A stretch of 59,890 bases of DNA, from the NCBI GenBank assembly GCA_002434245.1, contig DJJR01000002.1, forward strand, positions 1 through 59,890. Direction: 5' to 3'. The notes below the pieces were generated by a model, which saw nothing but the letters and a program-made list of their open reading frames with translations, was not told the origin of the DNA and did no database searches. The position numbers and the translations under genes are program-made. This document shows positions 44,815-52,867 of this stretch, in pieces; position 1 is the first letter of the stretch, and each line of letters opens with the position of its first letter. Source of the DNA: Pelosinus fermentans. Its GTDB lineage: Bacteria > Bacillota > Negativicutes > DSM-13327.

Positions 44815-45893
44815 AAGTTATCAGTTCCATTAAGTAATTCCTGAAAATGCAGAATTGAATAATTTCTGAATATTTTCTTCGGGTCTTCTAACCACGAAGA
44901 AACTTCGTTCCAGAGAGTTTTATAAACCTCAAAACTAAATTCTTTTTCAAGATAAGTCGAATCAATATTATATTTAGGTAGTCCACTATATGCATTTGAT
45001 CCTACCTGAACAGATTTTGCTAGCTTTGCACCATAACAGTCTTGAATTACTGGTGCAAAAAAGCGACTAGGGAAATCTTCTATCTTAATGCCATATTTAA
45101 GTAAGGCTTCCATATTAAGATGTGCATAGTGAATCCAATCAGCACCATCGCTCATCATATTATGTCCGTTCAACATTTTCATTTTACGAATATAATAAAT
45201 TTCTCTGGCCAGAGCCCTGACTGGAGTATTAATATCAAAAAGTTGATTATTATATTCTGCTAGCAAACCATGATACGGACCATGATCAGGACAAGTAAAT
45301 CCATATAGACGTGCCCCATCTTCTTCCTTCTTAATTAATTTTCCTCCATTTTTATTAGCAAAATGACATACAGGACAGGCAAATCTAACTTTAAATTTTT
45401 TATCAGAAGGACAAATTAGCGGTGCTATCTTATTTTCTAATTCAATCAGCTCTAATATTATTTTTCTTACTTCTGAAATATTTTGAAATTCAAGATACGA
45501 CCATGTTTTATAGTTAATGCCCGAAATATTCGAAAAAACATTCAGAATTTTCCGGAACTCTACCAAATGCTTCTCACTTTTTGAAGATCCGCTGTCATCG
45601 CTTTTATCGAGTGTTTTGTAATAAGTTTCATTATTAATATACTTCATTTCACCTGGTGCATTCTCAAGCTCCCAAAAAAGAATCAAAGGATCTACTTTCA
45701 GCCTATCTTTCAGTCTTTTTGCTAAGGCAAAAGTTGAAATTAATGTCGTTAATGTTCCAAGATGAGGATAACTATTAGGTTGAGCGGCAGGATGAAATAC
45801 AAGCTGCGTTTTTCCTTTTAATTTATCTTTGTACAAATCTTCAATGTTCTCTGTTGTATGACTAATGCCAATAGGCGGAAATATCCTCTTCAT
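44811..45893 (-). CDS. Stand-alone class I aminoacyl-tRNA synthetase-like enzyme
   Basis: 360 residues. A class I catalytic domain is suggested by PHLGT (43-47), the position of the HIGH motif, and by KLAKS (290-294), a KMSKS-like motif, with a SDGADWIHYAH stretch between. A zinc-knuckle-like insertion has Cys173, Cys176 and Cys201 (CPVC, CPDH). No anticodon-binding domain is present and the protein is far shorter than any cellular class I synthetase with one. It may therefore activate an amino acid for transfer to a small molecule instead of tRNA. Closest relation by layout is class I LysRS, which I infer by eye only. Overlaps both neighbours by ATGA. Confidence 0.75.
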   Translation of the reverse strand: MKRIFPPIGISHTTENIEDLYKDKLKGKTQLVFHPAAQPNSYPHLGTLTTLISTFALAKRLKDRLKVDPLILFWELENAPGEMKYINNETYYKTLDKSDDSGSSKSEKHLVEFRKILNVFSNISGINYKTWSYLEFQNISEVRKIILELIELENKIAPLICPSDKKFKVRFACPVCHFANKNGGKLIKKEEDGARLYGFTCPDHGPYHGLLAEYNNQLFDINTPVRALAREIYYIRKMKMLNGHNMMSDGADWIHYAHLNMEALLKYGIKIEDFPSRFFAPVIQDCYGAKLAKSVQVGSNAYSGLPKYNIDSTYLEKEFSFEVYKTLWNEVSSWLEDPKKIFRNYSILHFQELLNGTDNL

Positions 45894-46618
45894 AAATTAT
45901 CTCTCCTGCCAGCATGTATTTTATAAACACAAAGCTTATCGTGAAATCCACATTCAAAGTGAAAATTATTTTCTGAAGAAGTTTGTTGATATGATTGCTT
46001 TTCCTGTTCGTTGCTAAAGATCCTCATTGGATAAATGTTACGACATATATCAACTATTTCATGCTTCTCTTTTAGAAAGCTTATAATTTCTGATATATCA
46101 CAAGTACATATTGGCCACCCAATAAACGAAGGTTCCGAATCTATTACAGAATAAATATTTGCAAGAGTCTTTTTGCTTATATAACTAAAGGCACCGGAAG
46201 CAATTATTAAGTCGGCTCCTTTAAATTTATCCGCATTATTCGTAGTAACCGTCTCTAACTCCAGATTCTGGTGTACACAGTCATCGATAAATCCCATTTG
46301 ATTTGCATAACTAAGTGCATTTTCAGAAATATCAATACCAATAACCTCACAAGGAAGACTCTTTTTTCTTGGTTTCCGAAGGCACTCTTTTCCGTATGGT
46401 ATCTTATATTTTGCAATTGCGCCATTAAATCCATAACTACAAGCTATATCGATAACCTTGCATTTCCCTTTTGCTTTAATCACCTCATCAACTTTGTTCA
46501 GTAGAACATCATAAACAAAGTCTGGTTCACGATAACTTAAATTACCTAAAGAAATTATATAATTTAAAGGTGTTTTTTTGTTATATATTTCGTTGAAATT
46601 TTCCTTAATTATACTCAT
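45890..46618 (-). CDS. Class I SAM-dependent methyltransferase
   Basis: 242 residues. Motif I VIDIACSYGFNGA (55-67), the acidic loop VIGIDIS (about 92-98) and a later ADLIIASGAFSYI strand form a Rossmann SAM-binding fold. Substrate unknown; as the first gene of a LOG/synthetase/Ham1 operon it probably methylates the small-molecule product or its precursor. ATG follows AAAGGAGAGTGTT. Its stop overlaps the synthetase-like start (ATGA, 45890-45893). AT-rich codon use compared with the flanking chromosome suggests transfer. Confidence 0.82.
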   Translation of the reverse strand: MSIIKENFNEIYNKKTPLNYIISLGNLSYREPDFVYDVLLNKVDEVIKAKGKCKVIDIACSYGFNGAIAKYKIPYGKECLRKPRKKSLPCEVIGIDISENALSYANQMGFIDDCVHQNLELETVTTNNADKFKGADLIIASGAFSYISKKTLANIYSVIDSEPSFIGWPICTCDISEIISFLKEKHEIVDICRNIYPMRIFSNEQEKQSYQQTSSENNFHFECGFHDKLCVYKIHAGRRDNL

Positions 46619-46742
46619 AACACTCTCCTTTTTATATTAATTGACGAGCCACGACATTAAACCGGCTATTGATTTGAGCAATGCTGCTGCCAACGCTGGG
46701 GGGAAGTATATTGATACTAATGGCAATCCTTCCTATTCATTT

Positions 46743-46790
46743 TCACGATATGCATAAGTGTTGATTACTTGTTGGAATAATTAATAACAT
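46743..46790 (-). CDS. Possible 15-residue leader peptide
   Basis: GGGAGGATAGTA precedes ATG at 46790, giving MLLIIPTSNQHLCIS and a stop. It lies in the ~190-base leader of the five-gene operon, about 21 bases after the predicted transcription start. The strong ribosome site is the main support; no attenuator hairpin was identified. The rest of the gap 46619-47081 holds the promoter, the transporter terminator and nothing else I can call. Confidence 0.35.
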   Translation of the reverse strand: MLLIIPTSNQHLCIS

Positions 46791-46817
46791 TACTATCCTC
46801 CCTAACTGGAATAAATT

Positions 46818-46846
46818 ACTATAATAATAACATAAAAATTTGTAAA
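46818..46846 (-). promoter_or_regulatory. Promoter of the five-gene operon
   Basis: On the minus strand TTTACA (46846-46841), a 17-base spacer, then TATAGT (46823-46818). The start point would be near 46811, leaving a leader of about 190 bases. Confidence 0.55.
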
Positions 46847-47008
46847 AATGTTAGTTTTTATGAAAAAAATAGAAATTTTACATTTTTTTAACGAATGCAT
46901 TTGTGCAAATTACAAATGATTTTATTGTGATTAAAACAAAAATGATCGTTTTTTACAACGAGATTAGATCTTAATTGAACTTTGGAAAGGACTTCATTTC
47001 CTTATTAA

Positions 47009-47055
47009 AAAAATGAGACTTATAGCCTAAGTATTAGGTTATAAGTCTCATTTTT
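47009..47055. terminator. Terminator of the AI-2E transporter gene
   Basis: 47009-47030 pairs with 47034-47055 (one G-T) and ends in a T-run on both strands. It is the right-hand counterpart of 42398-42444. Confidence 0.88.
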
Positions 47056-47081
47056 CATTTTAAGAGCAGATAGCATAGAGA

Positions 47082-48131
47082 TCACTCATGAAGAGTATTG
47101 GACCTATCAAGTAAATGAATTAACCACACTCGACCTACTGCAACCGTCGGTACGGCAAATAACATTCCTGTAATGCCAAAAAGATGACCAAAAAGTAAGA
47201 TGGTAACCATGATAAATACTGGGTGAACCTTAATCGCCTTGCCGACTACTTTGGGATATATAATATTATGATTTACCTTTAATAAAATTATATAAAATAG
47301 CAGTACTTTAAAAGCTAGTAAGGGAGAATAGGACAAAGCAACCAAAGTACCAGGAACTGTGGCTACTATAGAACCAATAACAGGTACAAACTCTGATAAA
47401 GCAGATACTAATGCCAAGACATGGGCATAAGGCAGACCGAAGATATAACTTCCCAGGAACACAACAAAACCTGAAAAAATAGAAATTAACATCTGCCCTC
47501 TAATATAGCCGCCCAGTACAATATTAATATCACCAAAAAATGCAGCAAAGCGTTTTACCTGTAAAGGCGGTAAAAAACGTGCCATAGACGAGGCAATCTT
47601 TCGCCCATCTTTTAATAAGTAAAAGGTTAAGAAAGGTACTGCAATCATTTCTGCAACCCCTGAAAAAGTACGAATTAAAGGTATTACCGATTCTTTTACC
47701 ATATCCACGGCAAAAACTACCGTATCACGCAGCACCTGATTGCCATACTCTGCAAATTCGGCGGGCAGCATATCAACCACAATAGAAGAATCAAAATGAA
47801 TAATAAAGGCGGGAAACTCACGGATAAAACCTGCTAAATCAGGTAATATCGTACGAAAAATCACACTCATCAGCACTGCCAGCACACCAAAAAAACCAAA
47901 CAGAGCCACAAGTACTGCTACCCCACGAGAAATGGAACGAGAAAGCCGAAGTACTATCGGATCGAGCAAAATAAACAGCAATGCAGTAACCAATAAAAGT
48001 ATCAATAAGGATTTAGCATATATATATAACACCGATACCAAACCAATAAAAAATATGAAAAAAATAAAAATACAATCTTTCCAGAGAGTCCCCCACTGTA
48101 ATTCAGTCGTTCTCTTACTATCACTAATCAT
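47082..48131 (-). CDS. AI-2E family transporter (PerM/YhhQ-like)
   Basis: 349 residues, about seven or eight hydrophobic segments with the central amphipathic region of AI-2E exporters. Marks are FVPVIGSIVATVPGTLVAL, the LPYAHVLALVSALSEFVP stretch and the C-terminal GHLFGITGMLFAVPTVAVGRVWLIHLL. Members move autoinducer-2, ions or unknown substrates across the membrane; the actual substrate is not predictable. ATG follows AAGGGGAGATAATT. Its 3' end is duplicated at 42471. Confidence 0.92.
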   Translation of the reverse strand: MISDSKRTTELQWGTLWKDCIFIFFIFFIGLVSVLYIYAKSLLILLLVTALLFILLDPIVLRLSRSISRGVAVLVALFGFFGVLAVLMSVIFRTILPDLAGFIREFPAFIIHFDSSIVVDMLPAEFAEYGNQVLRDTVVFAVDMVKESVIPLIRTFSGVAEMIAVPFLTFYLLKDGRKIASSMARFLPPLQVKRFAAFFGDINIVLGGYIRGQMLISIFSGFVVFLGSYIFGLPYAHVLALVSALSEFVPVIGSIVATVPGTLVALSYSPLLAFKVLLFYIILLKVNHNIIYPKVVGKAIKVHPVFIMVTILLFGHLFGITGMLFAVPTVAVGRVWLIHLLDRSNTLHE

Positions 48132-48352
48132 AATTATCTCCCCTTATCAGTAAAGATCAGCATAGTAAAAATACCTATTTTAGCATAAGGTTGCATATTC
48201 ATGCATTTTAGTATGCTGCTTCTTAGTATCCCTATCCTACGTCAATTTTAGTCTTTCCCCTAATCTCTCAAACACCATTACAGTCTTTAGATTTCAGTGA
48301 CGCTTCACATTATATAACAATTATTACTACCTTTCTATCTTAGCTATGAATA

Positions 48353-48379
48353 AAAACGCCACATCTGCTGTGACGTTTT
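48353..48379 (-). terminator. Terminator of the GNAT gene
   Basis: AAAACGCCACA (48353-48363) pairs with TGTGACGTTTT (48369-48379, one G-T). It overlaps the stop codon and is followed by TTTTATTC on the minus strand. Confidence 0.7.
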
Positions 48380-48782
48380 AAAAATTCTTACTCATCTTCA
48401 CATATTTCATTCCATCTTTTGTTGCCGCCTCTTCTATTTCTTCAAAGCCAAATTTTTTATAGAAATTGATTTTATTCACTCTTGCATTGCACCAAAATGA
48501 CGATGCACCTTGTTTTTCTGCCTCTTTTAATACATAATCCAATAACACGCTTCCATAACCTTTCCCTTGCAATTCCTGCAGGGTTGCAAATTTTCTAAAT
48601 TGGACTACATTATTTTTTTCGAAAAGCGATATTACAGAAATTAGGTCATGATTCACAAATAAACCAAAATGTTTTCCCAATTCATCATCTTTTAATTTTA
48701 CATATTCGATATCTTTGTCCGGCCACATTACTTTATGTCTCAAATACCATGTCTCTTTTGCAGAAATCTCTTTTACATCAAT
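48378..48782 (-). CDS. GNAT family N-acetyltransferase with probable ATT start
   Basis: 134 residues if read from ATT 48782. The acetyl-CoA loop QGKGYGSVLLDYV and the C-terminal NARVNKINFYKKFGFEEI (motif B) identify a GNAT enzyme. The first ATG- or TTG-type start (TTG 48743) would remove IDVKEISAKETWYLRHKVMW-type N-terminal strand residues that this family usually has. The ATT at 48782 lies six bases after GGGGGGAG and extends the protein to the expected start, so I infer a non-canonical start codon. Substrate unknown. Confidence 0.82.
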   Translation of the reverse strand: MDVKEISAKETWYLRHKVMWPDKDIEYVKLKDDELGKHFGLFVNHDLISVISLFEKNNVVQFRKFATLQELQGKGYGSVLLDYVLKEAEKQGASSFWCNARVNKINFYKKFGFEEIEEAATKDGMKYVKMSKNF

Positions 48783-48900
48783 TTTACTCTCCCCCCTTAT
48801 TAGGCTCTTTTAACTATATCATATATGTCAGTTTTATTACAATTCAATCTCCCTTAAAAAAAATCTTCATAACGAAACAGCATTTTTTAATATGCTTCAT

Positions 48901-48941
48901 AAAAAAGCACCTACAAATCCTTACTAAAGGTTTCTAGGTGC
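48901..48941 (-). terminator. Terminator of the Spo0E-like gene
   Basis: On the minus strand TAGGTGC... the arms GCACCTA (48907-48913) and TAGGTGC (48935-48941) pair and are followed by TTTTTT (48906-48901). Confidence 0.75.
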
Positions 48942-48993
48942 ACCTAATAAGTGTTTTCCCAACCATCACGCCAGGCAACCATTTAATTCATTC

Positions 48994-49155
48994 TTATCCA
49001 GCTTTTTGAGTTAGTTCAACATTATAAAATTTATTTATTGCCTCATCCAGCCTCTGACTAACCACTAAAACATCTGGATGTGATATTCCCTTTTTGAGTG
49101 CCATTACATGCATTTCTTCCCGTAAGTGATCTATCATATACCATAAAGTTTTCAT
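48994..49155 (-). CDS. Spo0E-like aspartyl-phosphate phosphatase, 53 aa
   Basis: MKTLWYMIDHLREEMHVMAL followed by KKGISHPDVLVVSQRLDEAI and an NKF end matches the Spo0E family: a two-helix protein with the SQxLDxxIxxF motif. Members remove phosphate from Spo0A and delay sporulation. ATG 49155 follows GAAAGGAAATTGTC. The gene is too small for most callers. It supports the organism being a spore-former. The 369-base gap to its right (49156-49524) has a TATACATT/AATGTATA dyad near 49179-49203 and a terminator, and no gene. Confidence 0.85.
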   Translation of the reverse strand: MKTLWYMIDHLREEMHVMALKKGISHPDVLVVSQRLDEAINKFYNVELTQKAG

Positions 49156-49387
49156 GACAATTTCCTTTCTATTTTTTATACATTAATCATTATAATGTAT
49201 ACATTAATACAAAATTTGTCGAAGTACTGTTCTCAATAAACTTTATTTTCCTATTTACATTCAAAAAACCCTTTTCCATCATCATCATATAAATAGACCT
49301 GCTACCCATGACCTTACAGGTATATCTTATACCAACATCTCCACCTTTCACCAGATGCAGATTGCTCTTAATTATAGTATGCTCATA

Positions 49388-49434
49388 AAAAAAGCGCCTT
49401 GCAAAGCCCTTATATCATAAAGGTTGCAAAGCAT
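49388..49434 (-). terminator. Terminator of the CoA-dehydratase-activase operon
   Basis: GCCTTGCAAAGCCCTTAT forms a branched hairpin with ATAAAGGTTGCAAAGC, and TTTTTTT follows on the minus strand. A diverged copy of most of this hairpin occurs at 52826-52870. Confidence 0.7.
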
Positions 49435-49524
49435 TTTATTGTTTATTCCCACTCAGTTTAACGGTATTATGTGGAGTTTATTTATCTGAAATGCTTAGTA
49501 TTTCTGCTACTTAACCCCTGCTTT

Positions 49525-50607
49525 TTAAGCCAAATGATGTTTTACACGGCGGTATCTTAACAAGTCGATGAAAGCTTCCAATCGAGTCACTATGCCGGCT
49601 TCACCAGATTGTTCATCAAAAGCTAAAGATAAAACTGGAATGTCCACATCATTGCTAACTTTAGGTAGAATATTTTTGGCAACAATTTCAGGCATACAGG
49701 TGAACGGGAACACATGAATAATGCCGTCATATTTTTCTTGTCCCATATTGACCGCATGGGCGATACTTTTTATGCCGTGGCCACCTACATAATGACCAAG
49801 ATAGGGTTGAGCCAAGTCGGCTAAATATTTAAATTTCTTGAGATATTCCCGCTTTCTAAACAAGTGACCATTTATATAGTCGCTCAAATACATGGTTTTA
49901 TATACTTCTACTCCCATATTTCCTAAACGCCAATCTAAGTTCTGGTTAATAGACGACTCAAGCATAACATAAATTTCACCAACTACACCAATACGCAGCA
50001 GTCTAGTTCCAGACTTGAGTTTAACTTCGTCCAGTTCGCTTTCACCCTTATGCCAAGCGGCTCTTAATGTAGAAAGATTTTCTGCAGCATCGATTACATC
50101 AACAGTTTGTCGCCAGATAAAATCTGATTTACCTACAGATACCTCCCGCGGTCGTATCATATTCACTTTTCGCTGAATACTATCCATCGCGTATATTTTA
50201 GCTAAAGCCAAGCGAAATGCTAAATAAACCTCCCAAAAATTACGTTTAAAAGCAACCCGGTGTAATTGCTTTATAATATCAACAATATCGGGTTCAACAA
50301 CTATCATATCAAAATTAAAGCCCAAATTTTTAAGGATGCCCTGCTGTATTTCAGCATAGTAACCTAATCGGCAGGGACCAACCCCTCCGCAAGTTATAAT
50401 TGTATTTGCCCCTTGTTCAAGGGCTTCAATAAAATTCCCTAAATTGATTTTAAAGGGTAGACAAGCGGTCTCTGGAGAATATTTTATACCCAATTCCAAC
50501 GTCCTTTTAGAAATGGGCGGAGGAAGCACCACTTGTCGTCCGAGACCGGTGAAAAGCTCCTTAAGGGCTATACTCATATCTCCCATATGGGGAAAAGTAA
50601 CAATCAT
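49525..50607 (-). CDS. Acyl-CoA dehydratase-related protein (HgdB/DUF2229-like), 360 aa
   Basis: 360 residues. Cys-containing motifs SPETACLPFKINLGNF and TCGGVGPCRLGYYAEIQ are of the 2-hydroxyacyl-CoA dehydratase (HgdB/BcrC) superfamily, and FPFTCMPEIVAK plus LAFDEQSGEAGIVTRLEAF at the C-terminus is the shared family end. It probably binds an iron-sulfur cluster and takes part in ATP-driven electron transfer. The exact substrate is unknown. Its start overlaps the 302-residue gene by four bases. In many clostridia the same three parts form one giant protein, here split in three. Confidence 0.85.
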   Translation of the reverse strand: MIVTFPHMGDMSIALKELFTGLGRQVVLPPPISKRTLELGIKYSPETACLPFKINLGNFIEALEQGANTIITCGGVGPCRLGYYAEIQQGILKNLGFNFDMIVVEPDIVDIIKQLHRVAFKRNFWEVYLAFRLALAKIYAMDSIQRKVNMIRPREVSVGKSDFIWRQTVDVIDAAENLSTLRAAWHKGESELDEVKLKSGTRLLRIGVVGEIYVMLESSINQNLDWRLGNMGVEVYKTMYLSDYINGHLFRKREYLKKFKYLADLAQPYLGHYVGGHGIKSIAHAVNMGQEKYDGIIHVFPFTCMPEIVAKNILPKVSNDVDIPVLSLAFDEQSGEAGIVTRLEAFIDLLRYRRVKHHLA

Positions 50608-51512
50608 GACTGTTTCCTCCGAATTAACATATCCGTAAATGCTTCCAGCCTTGTCACAAAGCCGGCCTCAGCCGTATGTTCGTCTACTGTTAAGAGCATG
50701 CATGGGATATTAAGTGCTTGGGCGCGCTGACTGACCAATTCACCTATTAAAGCGTCAGGTCCACAGGTAAAAGAAGTGATAAAAATCAGCCCGTCAACTG
50801 GCTGTTCCGATTGTATTAAGGCTAATGCCGCACCTGCCATATGGTCGCCATTAGACCAAAAGATTTTTTTGCCAAGAGTTTTAGCAGCAATAGCAGCTTG
50901 GCGATTACTAATCATCTCAGGAGTTATAACATCAATACCAAAGTGATTCAATTTATCAATAATATTCATGCTAATTTGTCGGTCATAAATGATGTAGGGA
51001 TGACCAATTAAGCCTATACGCTGCCCGTTAGGCTTACTATAGCGGATGGCTTGATCCATGCGCCGATACTGCCAAGCATGATACCATGCATAAAGACTGC
51101 TAATCGCATTTTTGCCCAGCATATGTCCTACAGTTATAATCGCCTGATACAAGCTGCGACTATTTTGGCGAAGATTCAAGTTGACATCAATAAGCGGCGG
51201 TAAGTTATCAATATTACTACGCAGCATATCCGGCATACCAATAATTTTGGGACATGTATATTGCCCAGCCGCAACGCTGATGACCCTTGGCGTAAATAGA
51301 TAGTCAACTTGTTTGTATAAATCATTAATATGTCCAAAATATACTTTAGCAGGCAAACATACCTCGTCCAATCCGCTTCCACAATTCAGCGTCGCTTTAG
51401 AGGTATCGCCAGTAACAACTACCTCAGCCCCCAGTTCTTGCAAAAATTTTTCCCAGATTGATCCATATTGATAATATAGCAACCCCCGTGGTAACCCAAT
51501 TCTTATCGTCAA
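50604..51512 (-). CDS. Acyl-CoA dehydratase activase-related protein (DUF2229), 302 aa
   Basis: 302 residues, start IGLPRGLLYYQYGSIWEKF, a Cys-bearing GLDEVCLPAKVYFGHIN and VISVAAGQYTCPKIIGMPD, with SFTCGPDALIGELVS and VDEHTAEAGFVTRLEAF at the end. It shares the fold and end motif with the downstream 360-residue protein, so the two may form a heterodimer, as dehydratase alpha and beta subunits do. It lies 30 bases after the activase gene and overlaps the next gene by four. Confidence 0.85.
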   Translation of the reverse strand: MTIRIGLPRGLLYYQYGSIWEKFLQELGAEVVVTGDTSKATLNCGSGLDEVCLPAKVYFGHINDLYKQVDYLFTPRVISVAAGQYTCPKIIGMPDMLRSNIDNLPPLIDVNLNLRQNSRSLYQAIITVGHMLGKNAISSLYAWYHAWQYRRMDQAIRYSKPNGQRIGLIGHPYIIYDRQISMNIIDKLNHFGIDVITPEMISNRQAAIAAKTLGKKIFWSNGDHMAGAALALIQSEQPVDGLIFITSFTCGPDALIGELVSQRAQALNIPCMLLTVDEHTAEAGFVTRLEAFTDMLIRRKQS

Positions 51513-51542
51513 GAAACATCATCATCCTTTTTAGCCTTTTTC

Positions 51543-52505
51543 TCAAGCAACTGTTACACTATTACTCCATTTACCACATTGGTCCCCCCAACGCGCCGCT
51601 ACATTACCGTTCATTTGAATTTCAACGACTTCACACATATTAGCACAGCCACTGCACTCAAAGCTTCTTGGTGTGTAGACAAAATCAATTACATCAAAAC
51701 CTCGGAAAACAGTTCGTTTTGTCTGAGCAACTTCTTCCTTGGCTAATAAAGCAGAACCAATGGCTCCCATAACATTATGGTAGGGTGAAACCACGACAGG
51801 GCAACCTAACGCGTCCTCAAAAGCTCTTTTGATTCCCTTGTTTGCCGCTACCCCGCCTTGAAAGAGAATAGGACTTTGAATTTGCTTTCCTTTGCCTATA
51901 TTATTGAGGTAGTTTCTTACTAAAGCCTGACATAATCCGTTAAGAATATCTGAAGTTACATGACCAGTCTGCTGTTTATGAATCATATCAGATTCGGCAA
52001 AAACCGCACAGCGTCCCGCAATCCGGACTGGTGTTTCTGACTCTAAAGCCTTGTCGCCAAAATCTTCGATTCCTATATTAAGACGAGCAGCTTGCTGGTC
52101 CAAAAAAGATCCTGTACCAGCTGCACATACAGTATTCATAGCAAAATCAGTAACTACTCCATTACGAATAATAATCATTTTAGAGTCTTGTCCGCCAATT
52201 TCTAGTACAGTTTGCACATCTGGCATGATATGCATCGCTGCTACTGCATGGGCGGTGATTTCATTCTTTATGCTATCCGCTCCTACTATTACCCCTGTGA
52301 GATGCCGGCCACTACCGGTAGTGCCGACACCTTGAACCTTTATTTCATGGTTACGCTCTTTAATTTGACGTAAGCCATTTTGCACCGCTTCAATTGGTCT
52401 CCCTTGCGTACGTATATATAACGTATCGATTACCTTACCAAATTCGTCAAGAGCAGCAATGTTAGTGCTTACTGAACCCACGTCAATACCTAAATATACA
52501 TGCAT
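51543..52505 (-). CDS. CoA-dehydratase activase (HgdC/BadF/BcrA type ATPase)
   Basis: 320 residues. An ASKHA-fold ATPase that injects one electron into a partner dehydratase using ATP. Marks: YLGIDVGSVSTNIA, GVGTTGSGRHL, IGGQDSKMI and cluster cysteines in NTVCAAGTGSF and AGRCAVFAESD, which bridge a dimer's [4Fe-4S] cluster. A C-terminal CSGCANMC motif adds possible further cluster ligands, found in the long activase-like forms. ATG follows GGAGGCATTTTTG. First gene of a three-gene operon. Confidence 0.93.
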   Translation of the reverse strand: MHVYLGIDVGSVSTNIAALDEFGKVIDTLYIRTQGRPIEAVQNGLRQIKERNHEIKVQGVGTTGSGRHLTGVIVGADSIKNEITAHAVAAMHIMPDVQTVLEIGGQDSKMIIIRNGVVTDFAMNTVCAAGTGSFLDQQAARLNIGIEDFGDKALESETPVRIAGRCAVFAESDMIHKQQTGHVTSDILNGLCQALVRNYLNNIGKGKQIQSPILFQGGVAANKGIKRAFEDALGCPVVVSPYHNVMGAIGSALLAKEEVAQTKRTVFRGFDVIDFVYTPRSFECSGCANMCEVVEIQMNGNVAARWGDQCGKWSNSVTVA

Positions 52506-52538
52506 CAAAAATGCCTCCTATATAGCGTTACTTTTATT

Positions 52539-52582
52539 AGTATACCATATTTTTTATATTTTACCAATTTTAGTAAAATATA
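52539..52582 (-). promoter_or_regulatory. Promoter and operator of the activase operon
   Basis: On the minus strand TTGGTA (52567-52562), a 17-base spacer, then TATACT (52544-52539). A perfect 10-base inverted repeat TATATTTTAC (52555-52564) and GTAAAATATA (52573-52582), with 8-base spacer, covers the -35 box. A repressor bound there would exclude RNA polymerase. Confidence 0.65.
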
Positions 52583-52867
52583 ATCAAATTTCGATAAAAA
52601 ACACCCATAAGTCAATTGTCGCAGCTCTAGTGGTTTCCCATACACCTAAAATTGAAAGCCGATATTATCGGTCAATAAAACAATTTGGCGTAAAAAGACA
52701 AAAGAGCCATCTACCTAATAAAAGTAGACGACTAATGGAAATAGAGAAAAGCTTTTGGGCTTTAATAACAATTAATATCTGATTAACCAATTCTGGAAAT
52801 TATATTATTTATAAAAGGAATCACATGCAAACCCCTTATAATATAAAGGTCGCAAGGCATTTTATTG

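Noticed and set aside
46640..46765. Short plus- and minus-strand frames (for example NAGGKYIDTNGNPSYSF) in the operon leader
   Set aside because: They look protein-like but are 30-40 codons without a start or ribosome site; perhaps gene debris, not enough to call.
46619..47005. A T-box or amino-acid attenuator ahead of the synthetase-like operon
   Set aside because: I could not find a T-box sequence, a specifier loop or a terminator in the leader; only a small leader frame remains as a candidate.
52459..52782. 107-codon plus-strand frame upstream of the activase operon
   Set aside because: No ribosome site, overlaps the activase start and its promoter, no recognisable domain.
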